Of a stretch of DNA of 64,000 bases, positions 1 through 8,583 are shown one piece after another (the first letter of the stretch is position 1; every line of letters begins with the position of its first letter). Source of the stretch: an uncultured Eubacterium sp. GTDB taxonomy: Bacteria > Bacillota > Clostridia > Lachnospirales > Lachnospiraceae. The notes beneath the pieces are model-generated. The model had not been told where the DNA came from, searched no databases, and saw only the letters and a list, made by a program, of their open reading frames with translations. A program made the position numbers and the translations under genes. The DNA is taken from contig CAJUIL010000018.1 in NCBI GenBank assembly GCA_910586225.1, forward strand, positions 1-64,000, given 5' to 3'.

Positions 1-31
1 TAATGGTAACTACGGCGGATTTTATGTGAGT

Positions 32-490
32 TTATACTGCCGTGAATAATTCAGGATTAGATTCCGTATCTATTACTTGATCATCAATATTTAATTCCTG
101 TTCTTTAAAATCCTCAACCTTTTCCATAAAATCAACCCGACGGTATAAGCGATGTAAGCGGGCATCATCTGGCAATTCCTTATGAAAAATTTCACACTTT
201 CTATCCAGATTTTCGTAAGCGATAAATTCTTTATGCATACTTGCTACCATTAAGCCCGTATTTACATCTTTGCGATTTAATCTTTGTGCGTTTATATACT
301 GTATATACGTCTGTAAACAAATTTTTATATATCCTTCCAGATGAGAATACAATATTAATACTAAACTTTTTCTATACTTATTTTTGTTTTCTTCTGCAAT
401 CTCGTTTAATTGATTCTTGAAAAAGGCAAGTTCCTCCTGTCTCCAGGCTAGCTCTATTTCAAGAGCCGCCCTCAATTCATCTGCCGTCAA
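32..490 (-). CDS. HEPN-like protein (MAE_28990/MAE_18760-type), probably C-terminally truncated
   Basis: This 152-residue protein has a helical N-terminal half with the pattern seen in MAE_28990/MAE_18760-type HEPN proteins: a charged helix, then a hydrophobic helix around residues 43-62 with SHLEGY (HEPN proteins often carry an RX4-6H or similar polar helix). These proteins are usually clearly longer and continue past the VIDTESN segment that sits near the end here, so the stop at the window edge looks like a truncation or frameshift. It overlaps the 3' end of the upstream DUF262 gene by 14 bases, so the two are translated as a pair. HEPN/DUF262 pairs are thought to act in phage defence. The family call is from memory of the pattern; the pairing and overlap are direct observations. 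Confidence 0.6.
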   Translation of the reverse strand: MTADELRAALEIELAWRQEELAFFKNQLNEIAEENKNKYRKSLVLILYSHLEGYIKICLQTYIQYINAQRLNRKDVNTGLMVASMHKEFIAYENLDRKCEIFHKELPDDARLHRLYRRVDFMEKVEDFKEQELNIDDQVIDTESNPELFTAV

Positions 491-1568
491 GAATCTTACC
501 CACTCCTTCCGTAAACAGCTTTATCCTTGCTTTTACTCCAGTGACACTTCCTGTCTTATATGATTGAAGTTCGGTTCCATATTTAATTTGATCAATAACT
601 TCGATAATTGTATCAGAACAATGATACGAAATGATTTTTTCTATCAAAGATGCGATCGAAATTGCAATACCGTCAAAATAATATAGCACAAATTCGTTTT
701 TTATAGTTCCATTAGCTGTTCTTCCCGAAAAAGCCTCCTCGCCCCAATTTTTATTTATAAATTTGAAAGTTTGTTCAAATATATTTCTTTCTTTTTGGTA
801 ATCAAATTGAATTTCTTCGGTCGTGATTTTTTCTAAATATCGTGTTAAATATTCCGTTACAGGATATTTATAGTTTTCTATATCATTTTTAATAGCAAAA
901 AATCTTAAAATAAGTTCTTGGTCATACTTTGTTTTTCTTTTATCTGATGCAACCCTATTGATTACAGTCTTAAAATCTTTATTTTTGCTGCATTCTTCTA
1001 AAAAATCGATTCCCTTTGAACCCAATAACCTAATTGTACAATTCCGTATCTCTTGTGCAGATAAGATTTCGCCACCTGTATTCAATCGTTTAAACATATG
1101 GTATTTTAGAGAAATCTCACTCTCTTTCTTAATAACTTCCATACGAACAAAACTTCTTTTTATTTTTATCTGCAAAGCCTTTGGTAATTTATCAAATGTT
1201 AGTCCATTTAAATCCTTGACGATATCGCATCCCTGCAATTCTAAAAATTTATTATCTGTTTCGCCTAGACGTTCTCCTCTAAAATGCAAATAACTAGATA
1301 TTCTTTGTAATCCATCAATTAACTCATAAATTCCATCATCTATTTCTATAACAAAAATCGGTGGAACAGGCATTTCTAAAATTAATGACTCTACAAAACG
1401 CGATTGCTTTTCTTCTTCCCATCTAAAAAGTCTTTGATAATCTGGTGAAATAGCCAATTCCTTATCTTTGTACATATCATACAATTCATTAAATGAGACA
1501 TCTAAACTTTTTGTTCTGATTTTTATTATTTGACTATCTACATTTTCTATTAAATTTTCTATTGCCAT
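477..1568 (-). CDS. DUF262 domain protein (ParB/Srx-like, GmrSD-type N-terminal domain)
   Basis: A 363-residue DUF262 protein. Diagnostic motifs are a DYQR-x-FRW segment near residue 48, a conserved PVPPIFV strand, and IDGLQR (the DGQQR-like motif of ParB/GmrS nucleotide-binding domains) near residue 85, followed by FKRLNTGG. The start at 1568 is chosen because GAGAGGGAAAGT lies just upstream; seven more codons are open 5'. There is no C-terminal HNH (DUF1524) domain, so it is a stand-alone DUF262 protein whose partner is the HEPN-like gene it overlaps. DUF262 proteins occur in type IV restriction (GmrSD, BrxU) and in other defence loci. The gene is visibly more AT-rich than the dap/gln operon next to it, as expected of an acquired defence unit. 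Confidence 0.8.
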   Translation of the reverse strand: MAIENLIENVDSQIIKIRTKSLDVSFNELYDMYKDKELAISPDYQRLFRWEEEKQSRFVESLILEMPVPPIFVIEIDDGIYELIDGLQRISSYLHFRGERLGETDNKFLELQGCDIVKDLNGLTFDKLPKALQIKIKRSFVRMEVIKKESEISLKYHMFKRLNTGGEILSAQEIRNCTIRLLGSKGIDFLEECSKNKDFKTVINRVASDKRKTKYDQELILRFFAIKNDIENYKYPVTEYLTRYLEKITTEEIQFDYQKERNIFEQTFKFINKNWGEEAFSGRTANGTIKNEFVLYYFDGIAISIASLIEKIISYHCSDTIIEVIDQIKYGTELQSYKTGSVTGVKARIKLFTEGVGKILDGR

Positions 1569-1617
1569 ACTTTCCCTCTCTATATACAATTTCTTACATC
1601 ATGCAGACATATCCATA

Positions 1618-1626
1618 ATCATAGCA
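1618..1626 (-). promoter_or_regulatory. Candidate extended -10 element for the DUF262/HEPN pair
   Basis: On the minus strand TGCTATGAT (extended -10 form, TGn-TATGAT) lies about 50 bases upstream of the DUF262 start in an AT-rich leader. No convincing -35 is present. This is only a motif match. Confidence 0.3.
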
Positions 1627-1718
1627 AAATTTACGAAATTAACATCACTTTTTTATATTGTACACAACAGGACCCAAACGCATATTCGATATCTTCCGCT
1701 CCCCCTTCTTTTTCCAAC

Positions 1719-2933
1719 TCACAAAACCTCTATCCGCCCCAACGCCTCCACCGTACTCTCATAACTCCCAAACGCCGTCAGCCGGAAATACCCTTCTCCA
1801 CTCGGCCCAAAGCCCGAACCCGGTGTTCCTACTACATTTGCTTGTTCCAGTAAATAGTCGAAAAATTCCCATGAACTCATACTCCCCGGTGTCTTTAACC
1901 AAATATACGGCGCATTCACACCGCCATATACCTCATATCCGGCTTTCGTCAAGCCTTCCTTGATCACCGAAGCATTTTTCATATAATATCCAACCTGCTC
2001 CTTAAGCTGTGCTTTTCCTTCCTTAGAATACACAGCTTCTCCGGCGCGCTGGATCATATACGGGGCGCCGTTATATTTCGTTCCATGACGCCTTGTCCAC
2101 ATAGCGTTTAAGGAAACCCCGCCGCATTTTAGCGCTTTTGGCACGACTGTAAATCCAAGACGCACTCCGGTAAATCCTGCGTTTTTGGAAAAGCTGCGGA
2201 TCTCGATGGCGCATGAATCTGCATCCTTGCATTCATAAATGGAATGCGCCACATCCTCCTGCGTAATATAGGCCTCGTATGCCGCATCGTAGATTATGAC
2301 CGCACCCTTTGCATTCGCATAATCGACCCATTTCTGAAGCTTTGTCTTTGGGATCGTCGTTCCGGTCGGGTTGTTTGGAATGCATAAATAAATGATATCC
2401 GGCGTTTCCTTTGGAAATTCCGGTACAAATCCGTTTTCCCTTGTACATGGCATATAAATGACCTTGCTCCATGTCTGCGAAGCGCTGTCATAGACGCCGC
2501 ATCTGCCCGCCATCACATTTGAATCCACATAGACCGGATACACCGGATCTGTCACAGCAATCCTGCAGTCTTGGGAAAAAAGCTCCTGGATATTGCCGGA
2601 GTCGGATTTCGCACCGTCCGATACAAAGATCTCATCCTCGCTGATCTGACAGCCCCTTTGTTTGTAATCGTTTTCCACGATCGCTGCGCGTAAAAACGCA
2701 TAGCCCAGATCTGGCGCATAACCGCGGAAAGTGGATGCTTCAGCCATTTCATCCACCGCCTTATGCATCGCCTGAATGACCGCCGGCGCAATCGGAAGCG
2801 TCACGTCTCCAATGCCAAGCCGGATCAGCGGCTTTTGCGGATTGGATTCGGTATATGCCGCTACTTTTTTTGCAATCGTACTAAACAGGTAGCTGCCTGG
2901 CAGCTTTTGGTAATTTTCGTTTATCGTATACAT
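1719..2933 (-). CDS. dapL: LL-diaminopimelate aminotransferase
   Basis: A PLP-dependent fold-type I aminotransferase of 404 residues that converts tetrahydrodipicolinate directly to LL-diaminopimelate for lysine and peptidoglycan synthesis. The length matches DapL. Visible hallmarks are the N-terminal segment ending in RLGIGDVTLP, the PNNPTG substrate/cofactor loop (about 187-191), DAAYEAYI, and the SFSK-x-x-GFTGVRLG motif whose Lys250 is the expected PLP Schiff-base lysine. The start follows GGGAAAGAACG. It lies 13 bases after dapF, so the two enzymes that act in sequence in the DapL pathway are co-transcribed as the last genes of the hisA-glnA operon. I am confident of this assignment. Confidence 0.95.
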   Translation of the reverse strand: MYTINENYQKLPGSYLFSTIAKKVAAYTESNPQKPLIRLGIGDVTLPIAPAVIQAMHKAVDEMAEASTFRGYAPDLGYAFLRAAIVENDYKQRGCQISEDEIFVSDGAKSDSGNIQELFSQDCRIAVTDPVYPVYVDSNVMAGRCGVYDSASQTWSKVIYMPCTRENGFVPEFPKETPDIIYLCIPNNPTGTTIPKTKLQKWVDYANAKGAVIIYDAAYEAYITQEDVAHSIYECKDADSCAIEIRSFSKNAGFTGVRLGFTVVPKALKCGGVSLNAMWTRRHGTKYNGAPYMIQRAGEAVYSKEGKAQLKEQVGYYMKNASVIKEGLTKAGYEVYGGVNAPYIWLKTPGSMSSWEFFDYLLEQANVVGTPGSGFGPSGEGYFRLTAFGSYESTVEALGRIEVL

Positions 2934-2946
2934 CGTTCTTTCCCTC

Positions 2947-3834
2947 CTATTTACTCAAAGATGCTGTGCTTTGCTTCTCACTATCAAGCAGGATACTGCC
3001 ATCAAAAACGTGCTCCGCTGGACCTTTCATATAAACAATGTCTGTATTGGCGTCCCATGTGATCTCCAGATCTCCGCCGAGCAGCTTTACCGTTACCTGA
3101 CGTCCCGTATATCCGTTTAAGACGCAGGCGACAGCAGCAGCGCAGGCGCCTGTCCCGCAGGCAAGCGTTTCACCGGAGCCGCGCTCCCACACGCGCATCT
3201 GTATCGTATGGTCATCCAGTACCTTTACAAATTCCGTATTCACACGGTTTGGAAAGCACGGATGATGCTCAAACTCCGGCCCGACTGACGCAAGCTCCAG
3301 CCCGTCCACATCGTCCACATAAACGACACAGTGCGGATTGCCCATCGATACGCAGGTCATCCGGTAATCCCTCCCTCCCACAGTGATCGGGCAGTCTACA
3401 ACCTTTTCACCCGTATCCCCGCGCACGAGGGAGACGTCTACGGGAAGCTTTTTAGGATCCAGCTGCGGCCTGCCCATATTTACACGCACAGCGACCGCTT
3501 TTTCCTCTTCTATCGTAAACTCCGCATATTTAATACCCGCAAGCGTTTCAATGCTGATATCCGTTTTTTCTGTCATATGATGGTCGTAGACATATTTCGC
3601 CACACACCGTATCGCGTTGCCGCACATCTCGCTTCTGGAACCGTCTGCGTTGTACATCGCCATTTCAAAATCCGCCTGCTTTGACGGTTTGATCAAAACA
3701 AGCCCGTCCGAGCCGATGCCGAAATGCCTGTCGCTGACAAATCTGGCCGTCTCCTGCGGATCTGCTACCGTTTCTTCAAAACAGTTCACATAAACATAGT
3801 CATTTCCAATCCCATGCATTTTTGTAAATTTCAT
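2947..3834 (-). CDS. dapF: Diaminopimelate epimerase
   Basis: A cytoplasmic, cofactor-independent racemase of 295 residues that converts LL- to meso-diaminopimelate. Both catalytic cysteines are visible: Cys71 in EMCGNAIRC and Cys225 in ACGTGACA, one in each of the two mirrored domains. The N-terminus MKFTKMHGIGNDY is the standard family start and is preceded by GGAGGATATC, so 3834 is preferred over the longer reading at 3846. It sits 30 bases downstream of the ANTAR gene and 13 bases upstream of dapL, with which it forms a functional pair. Confidence 0.96.
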   Translation of the reverse strand: MKFTKMHGIGNDYVYVNCFEETVADPQETARFVSDRHFGIGSDGLVLIKPSKQADFEMAMYNADGSRSEMCGNAIRCVAKYVYDHHMTEKTDISIETLAGIKYAEFTIEEEKAVAVRVNMGRPQLDPKKLPVDVSLVRGDTGEKVVDCPITVGGRDYRMTCVSMGNPHCVVYVDDVDGLELASVGPEFEHHPCFPNRVNTEFVKVLDDHTIQMRVWERGSGETLACGTGACAAAVACVLNGYTGRQVTVKLLGGDLEITWDANTDIVYMKGPAEHVFDGSILLDSEKQSTASLSK

Positions 3835-3864
3835 GATATCCTCCATCCTTGTATCTTATATGCT

Positions 3865-4416
3865 TTACATCTCGCTCCCCATCAGGCTGATGATCATCTG
3901 CGCTGTCTCCGTCAGTCTTGTACCGTTTGCCATACTATGCTTTTGGAGATAACGGTGTGCCTCTTCCTCCGAAAAATGGTTGCGCTCTGCTAAAAGCAGC
4001 TTCGCCTGGTCGATCATACGCCTTTCCTGCGCGGAGCGGTCTTTCGGCTGCCTGCGCCGCGTTTTCTTTTTCCGTGCGGATACTTCCGCCATCATTGCAA
4101 CGGTCTGCAGCAGCTCATGCACCTTAAGCGGCACGCAAAGGCCAACAATATCCACCCGCGCGCGTTCCCGCAGCTGGCCCTCGGTACCGATCAAAAGCAT
4201 CGCATACCGCGGCGCCAAATAATCATACAGCTCAGCGTAGCCCATATCCGGCAGCCGGTATGTACAAATGATGATCCCGCTGTCCAGATCATTCGCTGCG
4301 CGCAACGCCTGTGCGCCGCTTACGCATATCGCGTCCACTGTATAGCCGCTTTTTTGCAAAATGCCGCGGACGCTTTTTGCATTTTCTATTTTGGGAAAAG
4401 TTACTATTATGTTCAT
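3865..4416 (-). CDS. ANTAR-domain response regulator/antiterminator next to glnA
   Basis: A 183-residue protein with an N-terminal receiver-like domain (about 1-115) and a C-terminal helical ANTAR domain (about 125-180) carrying the usual RRMIDQAKLLL...HFSEEEAHRYLQKHSM helices. ANTAR domains bind RNA double hexaloop structures and prevent termination. The receiver half is degenerate: the usual acidic pocket and DxxMP phospho-site are not clear (CTYRLPDMG stands in its place), so control may be by ligand or partner rather than phosphorylation. In clostridia this protein typically follows glutamine synthetase, as here (12 bases after glnA), and is thought to link nitrogen status to glutamine synthesis. 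Confidence 0.85.
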   Translation of the reverse strand: MNIIVTFPKIENAKSVRGILQKSGYTVDAICVSGAQALRAANDLDSGIIICTYRLPDMGYAELYDYLAPRYAMLLIGTEGQLRERARVDIVGLCVPLKVHELLQTVAMMAEVSARKKKTRRRQPKDRSAQERRMIDQAKLLLAERNHFSEEEAHRYLQKHSMANGTRLTETAQMIISLMGSEM

Positions 4417-4428
4417 ACCGACCGCCGT

Positions 4429-5760
4429 TTATATTCTATATAAATATTGTGCAAGCTCCCAATCTGTAACCGCTGTGCGAAACTGCTCCCATTCCTGTCT
4501 TTTTTTTCTCGCGTATTCCCTGCCAATATGCCCGCCAAGCGTCTGCATCACAAGCGTATCCTGCTCCATTTCCTGAATGGCTTCTAACAGGTCGCCCGGC
4601 AGCAGCTCTATCCCGTTTTTTTTCATCTCAGCCTGGCTCATATCGTATACATTGCGGCTGACAGCCTGTGGCGGCATCTCTTTTGTACGGATACCGTCCA
4701 TCCCCGCACGCAGGCAAAGCGCCAGCAGCAAATATGGATTTGCCGCCGCGTCTGGGCTGCGAAGCTCTACCCGTGTCCCGCTTCCCCGCGTCGCCGGAAT
4801 CCGTATAAGCGACGTACGGTTGCTAAACGACCATGCGATAAAATTTGGCGCTTCATATCCCGGAACCAAACGCTTATAAGAATTAACGAGCGGATTGCTC
4901 ACAGCGGTCATTCCCTTCATATGCTTTAGCAAACCGCCGATAAAATAATAAGCGTCTTGGCTCAAACCGCAAGCGTCCGTTTCATCCGCAAACAAATTCC
5001 TGCCATCCTTTGACAGAGACAGATTCAAATGCATCCCGGAGCCAGGCGCCCCGTTCTTTGGCTTTGGCATAAAGCTTGCAAACATTCCGTTCCGCTTGGC
5101 GATTGTCCTCACAGCCAGTTTAAACGTCATAATGTGGTCCGCTGTCCAAAGCGCCTCGTCATACTTTAAGTCTATCTCGTGCTGCCCCGGCGCGCCCTCA
5201 TGATGGGATGCATCCACGGCATAACCCATTTCCTCCAGCGTCAGCACCATATCCCGCCTCGCGTTTTCTCCAGCATCCGTCGGGCCGAGGTCAAAAAAAC
5301 CTGCCTGCTCGTCAACGTGCGTCGTCGGATGTCCGTCATCGTCATACTGAAACAGAAAAAATTCACATTCCGGGCCAGCCTCAAACGTATATCCCATTTC
5401 CTGCGCTTCCTTTACAGCGCTGCGCAGCACATAACGCGGATCTCCTTCAAACGGCGTTCCGTCGGCATGATAAATATCGCAGATGATCCTGGCCACCTTT
5501 CCTTGCTGCGGTCGCCACGGGAAAATGGCAAACGTATCCGGATCCGGATGCAGATATAGATCAGATTCTTCCGCCTTTGCAAATCCCTGAATCGAGGAAC
5601 CGTCAAACATACATTCGTTATTCAGCGCCTTGACCAGCTGCGACTTCGTGATCGCGATATTTTTCAGCGTTCCGAACACGTCGGTAAACTGGAGCCGGAT
5701 AAACTCGATATCCTCTTCCTCCGACAGATTTAAAATATCCTGTTTTGTATAATGATTCAT
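4429..5760 (-). CDS. glnA: Glutamine synthetase type I
   Basis: A 443-residue GSI that condenses glutamate and ammonia with ATP to glutamine. Recognisable motifs are MFDGSSIQGF near residue 52, the ECEFFLF metal/glutamate site near 135, the HHEGAPGQHEID loop, the KPKNGAPGSGMH-x-N ATP/metal segment, and IPATRGSGTRVE-R-PD near the C-terminus. The length fits the shorter GSI-alpha type of Firmicutes, without an obvious adenylylation loop. GGAGAAGCTTTTAAC precedes the start. It lies 14 bases after hisA and 12 bases before the ANTAR regulator, inside a five-gene operon. Confidence 0.96.
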   Translation of the reverse strand: MNHYTKQDILNLSEEEDIEFIRLQFTDVFGTLKNIAITKSQLVKALNNECMFDGSSIQGFAKAEESDLYLHPDPDTFAIFPWRPQQGKVARIICDIYHADGTPFEGDPRYVLRSAVKEAQEMGYTFEAGPECEFFLFQYDDDGHPTTHVDEQAGFFDLGPTDAGENARRDMVLTLEEMGYAVDASHHEGAPGQHEIDLKYDEALWTADHIMTFKLAVRTIAKRNGMFASFMPKPKNGAPGSGMHLNLSLSKDGRNLFADETDACGLSQDAYYFIGGLLKHMKGMTAVSNPLVNSYKRLVPGYEAPNFIAWSFSNRTSLIRIPATRGSGTRVELRSPDAAANPYLLLALCLRAGMDGIRTKEMPPQAVSRNVYDMSQAEMKKNGIELLPGDLLEAIQEMEQDTLVMQTLGGHIGREYARKKRQEWEQFRTAVTDWELAQYLYRI

Positions 5761-5774
5761 GTTAAAAGCTTCTC

Positions 5775-6575
5775 CTATCCTTTGCTCTGTCTTGCATCGT
5801 CCTGTCGGACATAACGGAGTACCTCCTGATAAGGCATCGTACCGCCGAAAAGATCCAACGCGCTTCCGATCGTAACATGAAGCCTGTTTTTGCCGCAGCT
5901 TTTTAAAAGATCCAGATCCGCAAAGCTGCCAACGCCTCCCGCATACGTGATCGGAATGCCGTTCCAGTCCCCAAGCATTTTTACAAGCTCTGTTTCAATA
6001 CCGGACGCCCTGCCCTCCACATCAGCCGCATGGACTAAAAATTCATCCGCATAGTCCGACAAGCGGTCCAGCAGCTTTGGCGTTACCGCCTCTTTTGTAA
6101 ATTTCTGCCAGCGGTCAGTCACGATCAGATAACCGTCATCCATCCTGCGGCAGCTTAGATCCAGCACCAGACGGTGCTTTCCGACCGTATCCGCCAGCTT
6201 TTTCAGCCTGTCACAGTGGATCACGCCGTCTTTAAATACATAAGAGGTCACAATCACATGGCTCGCACCTGCCGCAAGAAACTGGCCCGCGTTTTCGGGC
6301 GTAATGCCGCCGCCGATCTGCAGACCACCCGGATAAGCGCGAAGCGCCGCAAGCGCCTGCTGCTTATCCGCCTCGTAATGCACAGACTGCCGCGGATTTA
6401 ACAAAATGATATGCCCGCCGCGGATCTGGTCCTTTTGATACAGCCTTGCATAAAAGGCAGCGTCCTTTTGCGCGACAAAATTTTCCTGCGCCGTGTCATT
6501 TTCATCCGACAGGCTTGCGCCTACAATCTGCTTGACTTTTCCATTATGGATATCGATACATGGACGAAACTCCAT
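5775..6575 (-). CDS. hisA: ProFAR isomerase, eukaryotic-type HisA
   Basis: A TIM-barrel isomerase of about 266 residues for the fourth step of histidine synthesis (ProFAR to PRFAR). The sequence follows the fungal/plant HIS6 type rather than the usual bacterial HisA: RPCIDIHNGKVKQIVG at the start, a long segment with NFVAQKDAAFYARLY, then QIGGGITPENA, VTSYVF, VLDLSCRR, EFLVHAADVEG, and a C-terminal TIGSALDLFGG. The eukaryotic-type enzyme occurs in scattered bacteria. The start at 6575 follows AGGTGAAGCG; an in-frame ATG at 6605 is possible. No other his gene is in the window. Its position first in a glnA operon is unusual; its product is the substrate of the glutamine-dependent HisHF step. 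Confidence 0.9.
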   Translation of the reverse strand: MEFRPCIDIHNGKVKQIVGASLSDENDTAQENFVAQKDAAFYARLYQKDQIRGGHIILLNPRQSVHYEADKQQALAALRAYPGGLQIGGGITPENAGQFLAAGASHVIVTSYVFKDGVIHCDRLKKLADTVGKHRLVLDLSCRRMDDGYLIVTDRWQKFTKEAVTPKLLDRLSDYADEFLVHAADVEGRASGIETELVKMLGDWNGIPITYAGGVGSFADLDLLKSCGKNRLHVTIGSALDLFGGTMPYQEVLRYVRQDDARQSKG

Positions 6576-6730
6576 CGCTTCACCTGCTTTCTGTAAGGCA
6601 GTCATACACAGGGCTTCCCTGCCCCGGCGGCTGCCGCTTCAAATCTGCTACAAGGATACCATACTTTAGCTGAAAAAAAAACCGTAAAATATTTTTCCGA
6701 ATAATCTAAGCCGGATTTTGCAACTCTCCA

Positions 6731-6759
6731 TTGACTTTTCCATCCCTATATTGTAGAAT
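6731..6759 (+). promoter_or_regulatory. Sigma-A-type promoter for guaB
   Basis: TTGACT (6731-6736), a 17-base spacer and TAGAAT (6754-6759) form a near-consensus vegetative promoter about 80 bases upstream of guaB. The leader holds a short direct repeat of AAAATTCCAATA just after the -10. No riboswitch-like fold is evident. Confidence 0.75.
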
Positions 6760-6841
6760 TGATAAAATTCCAATAAAAATTCCAATAAATAGGATATGAC
6801 AATCAATCGGTACGCACCCGAAGAAAGAGAGGACTATGCAT

Positions 6842-8296
6842 ATGGCAACCATTATCGGCGAAGGGATTACATTTGATGACGTGCTTTTAGTTCCGTCTTA
6901 TTCAGAAGTAACTCCAAACATGATCGACCTTTCAACGAAGCTCACAAACAGGATTTCTTTGAATATTCCCATGATGAGCGCAAGCATGGACACGGTTACT
7001 GAGCACCGTATGGCAATCGCTATGGCCAGACAAGGCGGTATCGGCATTATCCACAAAAATATGTCAGTAGAAGCCCAGGCTGAAGAAGTAGATAAGGTAA
7101 AACGATCCGAAAACGGCGTCATTACCGATCCGTTTTCACTCTCTGAGGACAATACCCTCTTAGATGCCGACGATCTAATGGCAAAATTCCGCATTTCCGG
7201 CGTACCGATCACACGCGGCGGAAAGCTGGTCGGCATTATCACAAACCGCGATCTAAAGTTTGAAACCGATTATTCCAAAAAGATCAAAGACTGTATGACT
7301 TCCAATGGACTGATCACCGCACATGAAGGGATCACACTGGAGGAAGCCAAAAAGATCCTTGCAAAAGCAAGAAAAGAAAAACTTCCTATTGTAGATAAAG
7401 ATAACAATTTAAAAGGACTGATCACCATTAAGGATATTGAAAAGCAGATCAAGTATCCGGACTCCGCCAAGGATGAGCAGGGGCGTCTGCTCTGCGGCGC
7501 AGGCGTAGGCATTACGGGTAATATGATGGACCGTGTATCAGCGCTTGTAAACGCTCATGTCGACGTTATCGTTGTAGATTCCGCCCACGGGCATTCGAAA
7601 AATATTTTGGAGGCAGTACGAAACATCAAGACCGCTTATCCTGACCTGCAGGTCATTGCCGGAAATATCGCAACCGGCGAAGCGGCAAAAGCATTGATCG
7701 AAGCCGGCGCAGATTGTGTCAAAGTTGGTATCGGCCCTGGCTCCATTTGTACAACACGTGTCGTTTCCGGTATCGGTGTCCCGCAGATCACAGCCATTAT
7801 GGACTGCTACGAAGTTGCAAAAAAATACAATGTTCCGGTCATCGCCGACGGCGGCATCAAATATTCCGGCGATATGACGAAAGCGCTCGCAGCCGGCGCA
7901 AACGTATGTATGATGGGTTCCATCTTTGCCGGATGTGACGAAGCGCCTGGTACCTTTGAGCTGTTCCAAGGACGCAAGTACAAGGTATACCGCGGTATGG
8001 GCTCGCTCGCAGCAATGGAAAACGGCAGCAAAGACCGCTATTTCCAGGAAAACGCAAAAAAACTCGTACCAGAAGGCGTAGAAGGACGCGTGGCTTACAA
8101 AGGTTCTGTGGAGGATACGGTATTCCAGCTGATCGGCGGCATCCGCTCCGGCATGGGCTACTGCGGCTGCCCTACGATCGAAACGCTGCATGAAAACGGC
8201 AGATTTATCAAAATCTCCGCCGCCTCCTTAAAGGAAAGCCACCCACACGATATCCATATCACCAAAGAAGCTCCAAACTACAGTATGGACGAATAA
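6842..8296 (+). CDS. guaB: Inosine-5'-monophosphate dehydrogenase
   Basis: A 484-residue IMPDH that oxidises IMP to XMP with NAD+, the committed step to GMP. The TIM-barrel catalytic domain is interrupted at about residues 92-210 by two CBS modules. The active-site loop GPGSICTTR carries the catalytic Cys (about Cys303), and the ADGGIKYSGD and MGSIFAGCDEAPG phosphate-binding segments are present. I place the start at the ATG at 6842 rather than 6836 because AGAGAGG ends nine bases before it, and MATIIGEGITFDDVLL is the usual N-terminus. It is a monocistronic plus-strand gene with its own promoter and terminator. Confidence 0.96.
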   Translation: MATIIGEGITFDDVLLVPSYSEVTPNMIDLSTKLTNRISLNIPMMSASMDTVTEHRMAIAMARQGGIGIIHKNMSVEAQAEEVDKVKRSENGVITDPFSLSEDNTLLDADDLMAKFRISGVPITRGGKLVGIITNRDLKFETDYSKKIKDCMTSNGLITAHEGITLEEAKKILAKARKEKLPIVDKDNNLKGLITIKDIEKQIKYPDSAKDEQGRLLCGAGVGITGNMMDRVSALVNAHVDVIVVDSAHGHSKNILEAVRNIKTAYPDLQVIAGNIATGEAAKALIEAGADCVKVGIGPGSICTTRVVSGIGVPQITAIMDCYEVAKKYNVPVIADGGIKYSGDMTKALAAGANVCMMGSIFAGCDEAPGTFELFQGRKYKVYRGMGSLAAMENGSKDRYFQENAKKLVPEGVEGRVAYKGSVEDTVFQLIGGIRSGMGYCGCPTIETLHENGRFIKISAASLKESHPHDIHITKEAPNYSMDE

Positions 8297-8320
8297 GCTT
8301 TTCATCTATCTTACAATCTT

Positions 8321-8424
8321 CCGTTCCTGTTAGATCCTGTGTCAGACCTATTTGAAGAATCATCTCCTCAAATCCAAATTATAAAACTCATACTGGCACA
8401 GGCTCTAACAGGAACGGTATTTTT
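8321..8424 (+). terminator. Very long-stem terminator hairpin after guaB
   Basis: The arm at 8321-8345 is complementary to 8393-8417 over 25 positions, with one mismatch and one G-U pair, and is followed by TATTTTTG. The 47-base loop contains a second small hairpin (ATTTGA/TCAAAT). It begins 25 bases after the guaB stop. The stem is much longer than an ordinary intrinsic terminator. Confidence 0.75.
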
Positions 8425-8469
8425 GTAAAATCTGCATAATTTTTCCGTAATATTTTGGCAAAATGTCAG

Positions 8470-8498
8470 TTGCATTGCCTTCCCAAATTGGTTATACT
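8470..8498 (+). promoter_or_regulatory. Candidate promoter for the Big2 protein gene
   Basis: TTGCAT (8470-8475), a 17-base spacer and TATACT (8493-8498) lie about 85 bases before the start codon. The -10 is good and the -35 is weak. Confidence 0.5.
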
Positions 8499-8583
8499 GT
8501 AAATGTGTACAAAAGAGCAGTTCAAGTAATCCATCTGCTTGTTTAAACTGTCACAAAAATTTACAGAATAGAAAGGGGAACTT

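Noticed and set aside
7538..8191. 217-codon minus-strand reading inside guaB
   Set aside because: It is a shadow of a highly conserved gene, with no start signal and no family pattern.
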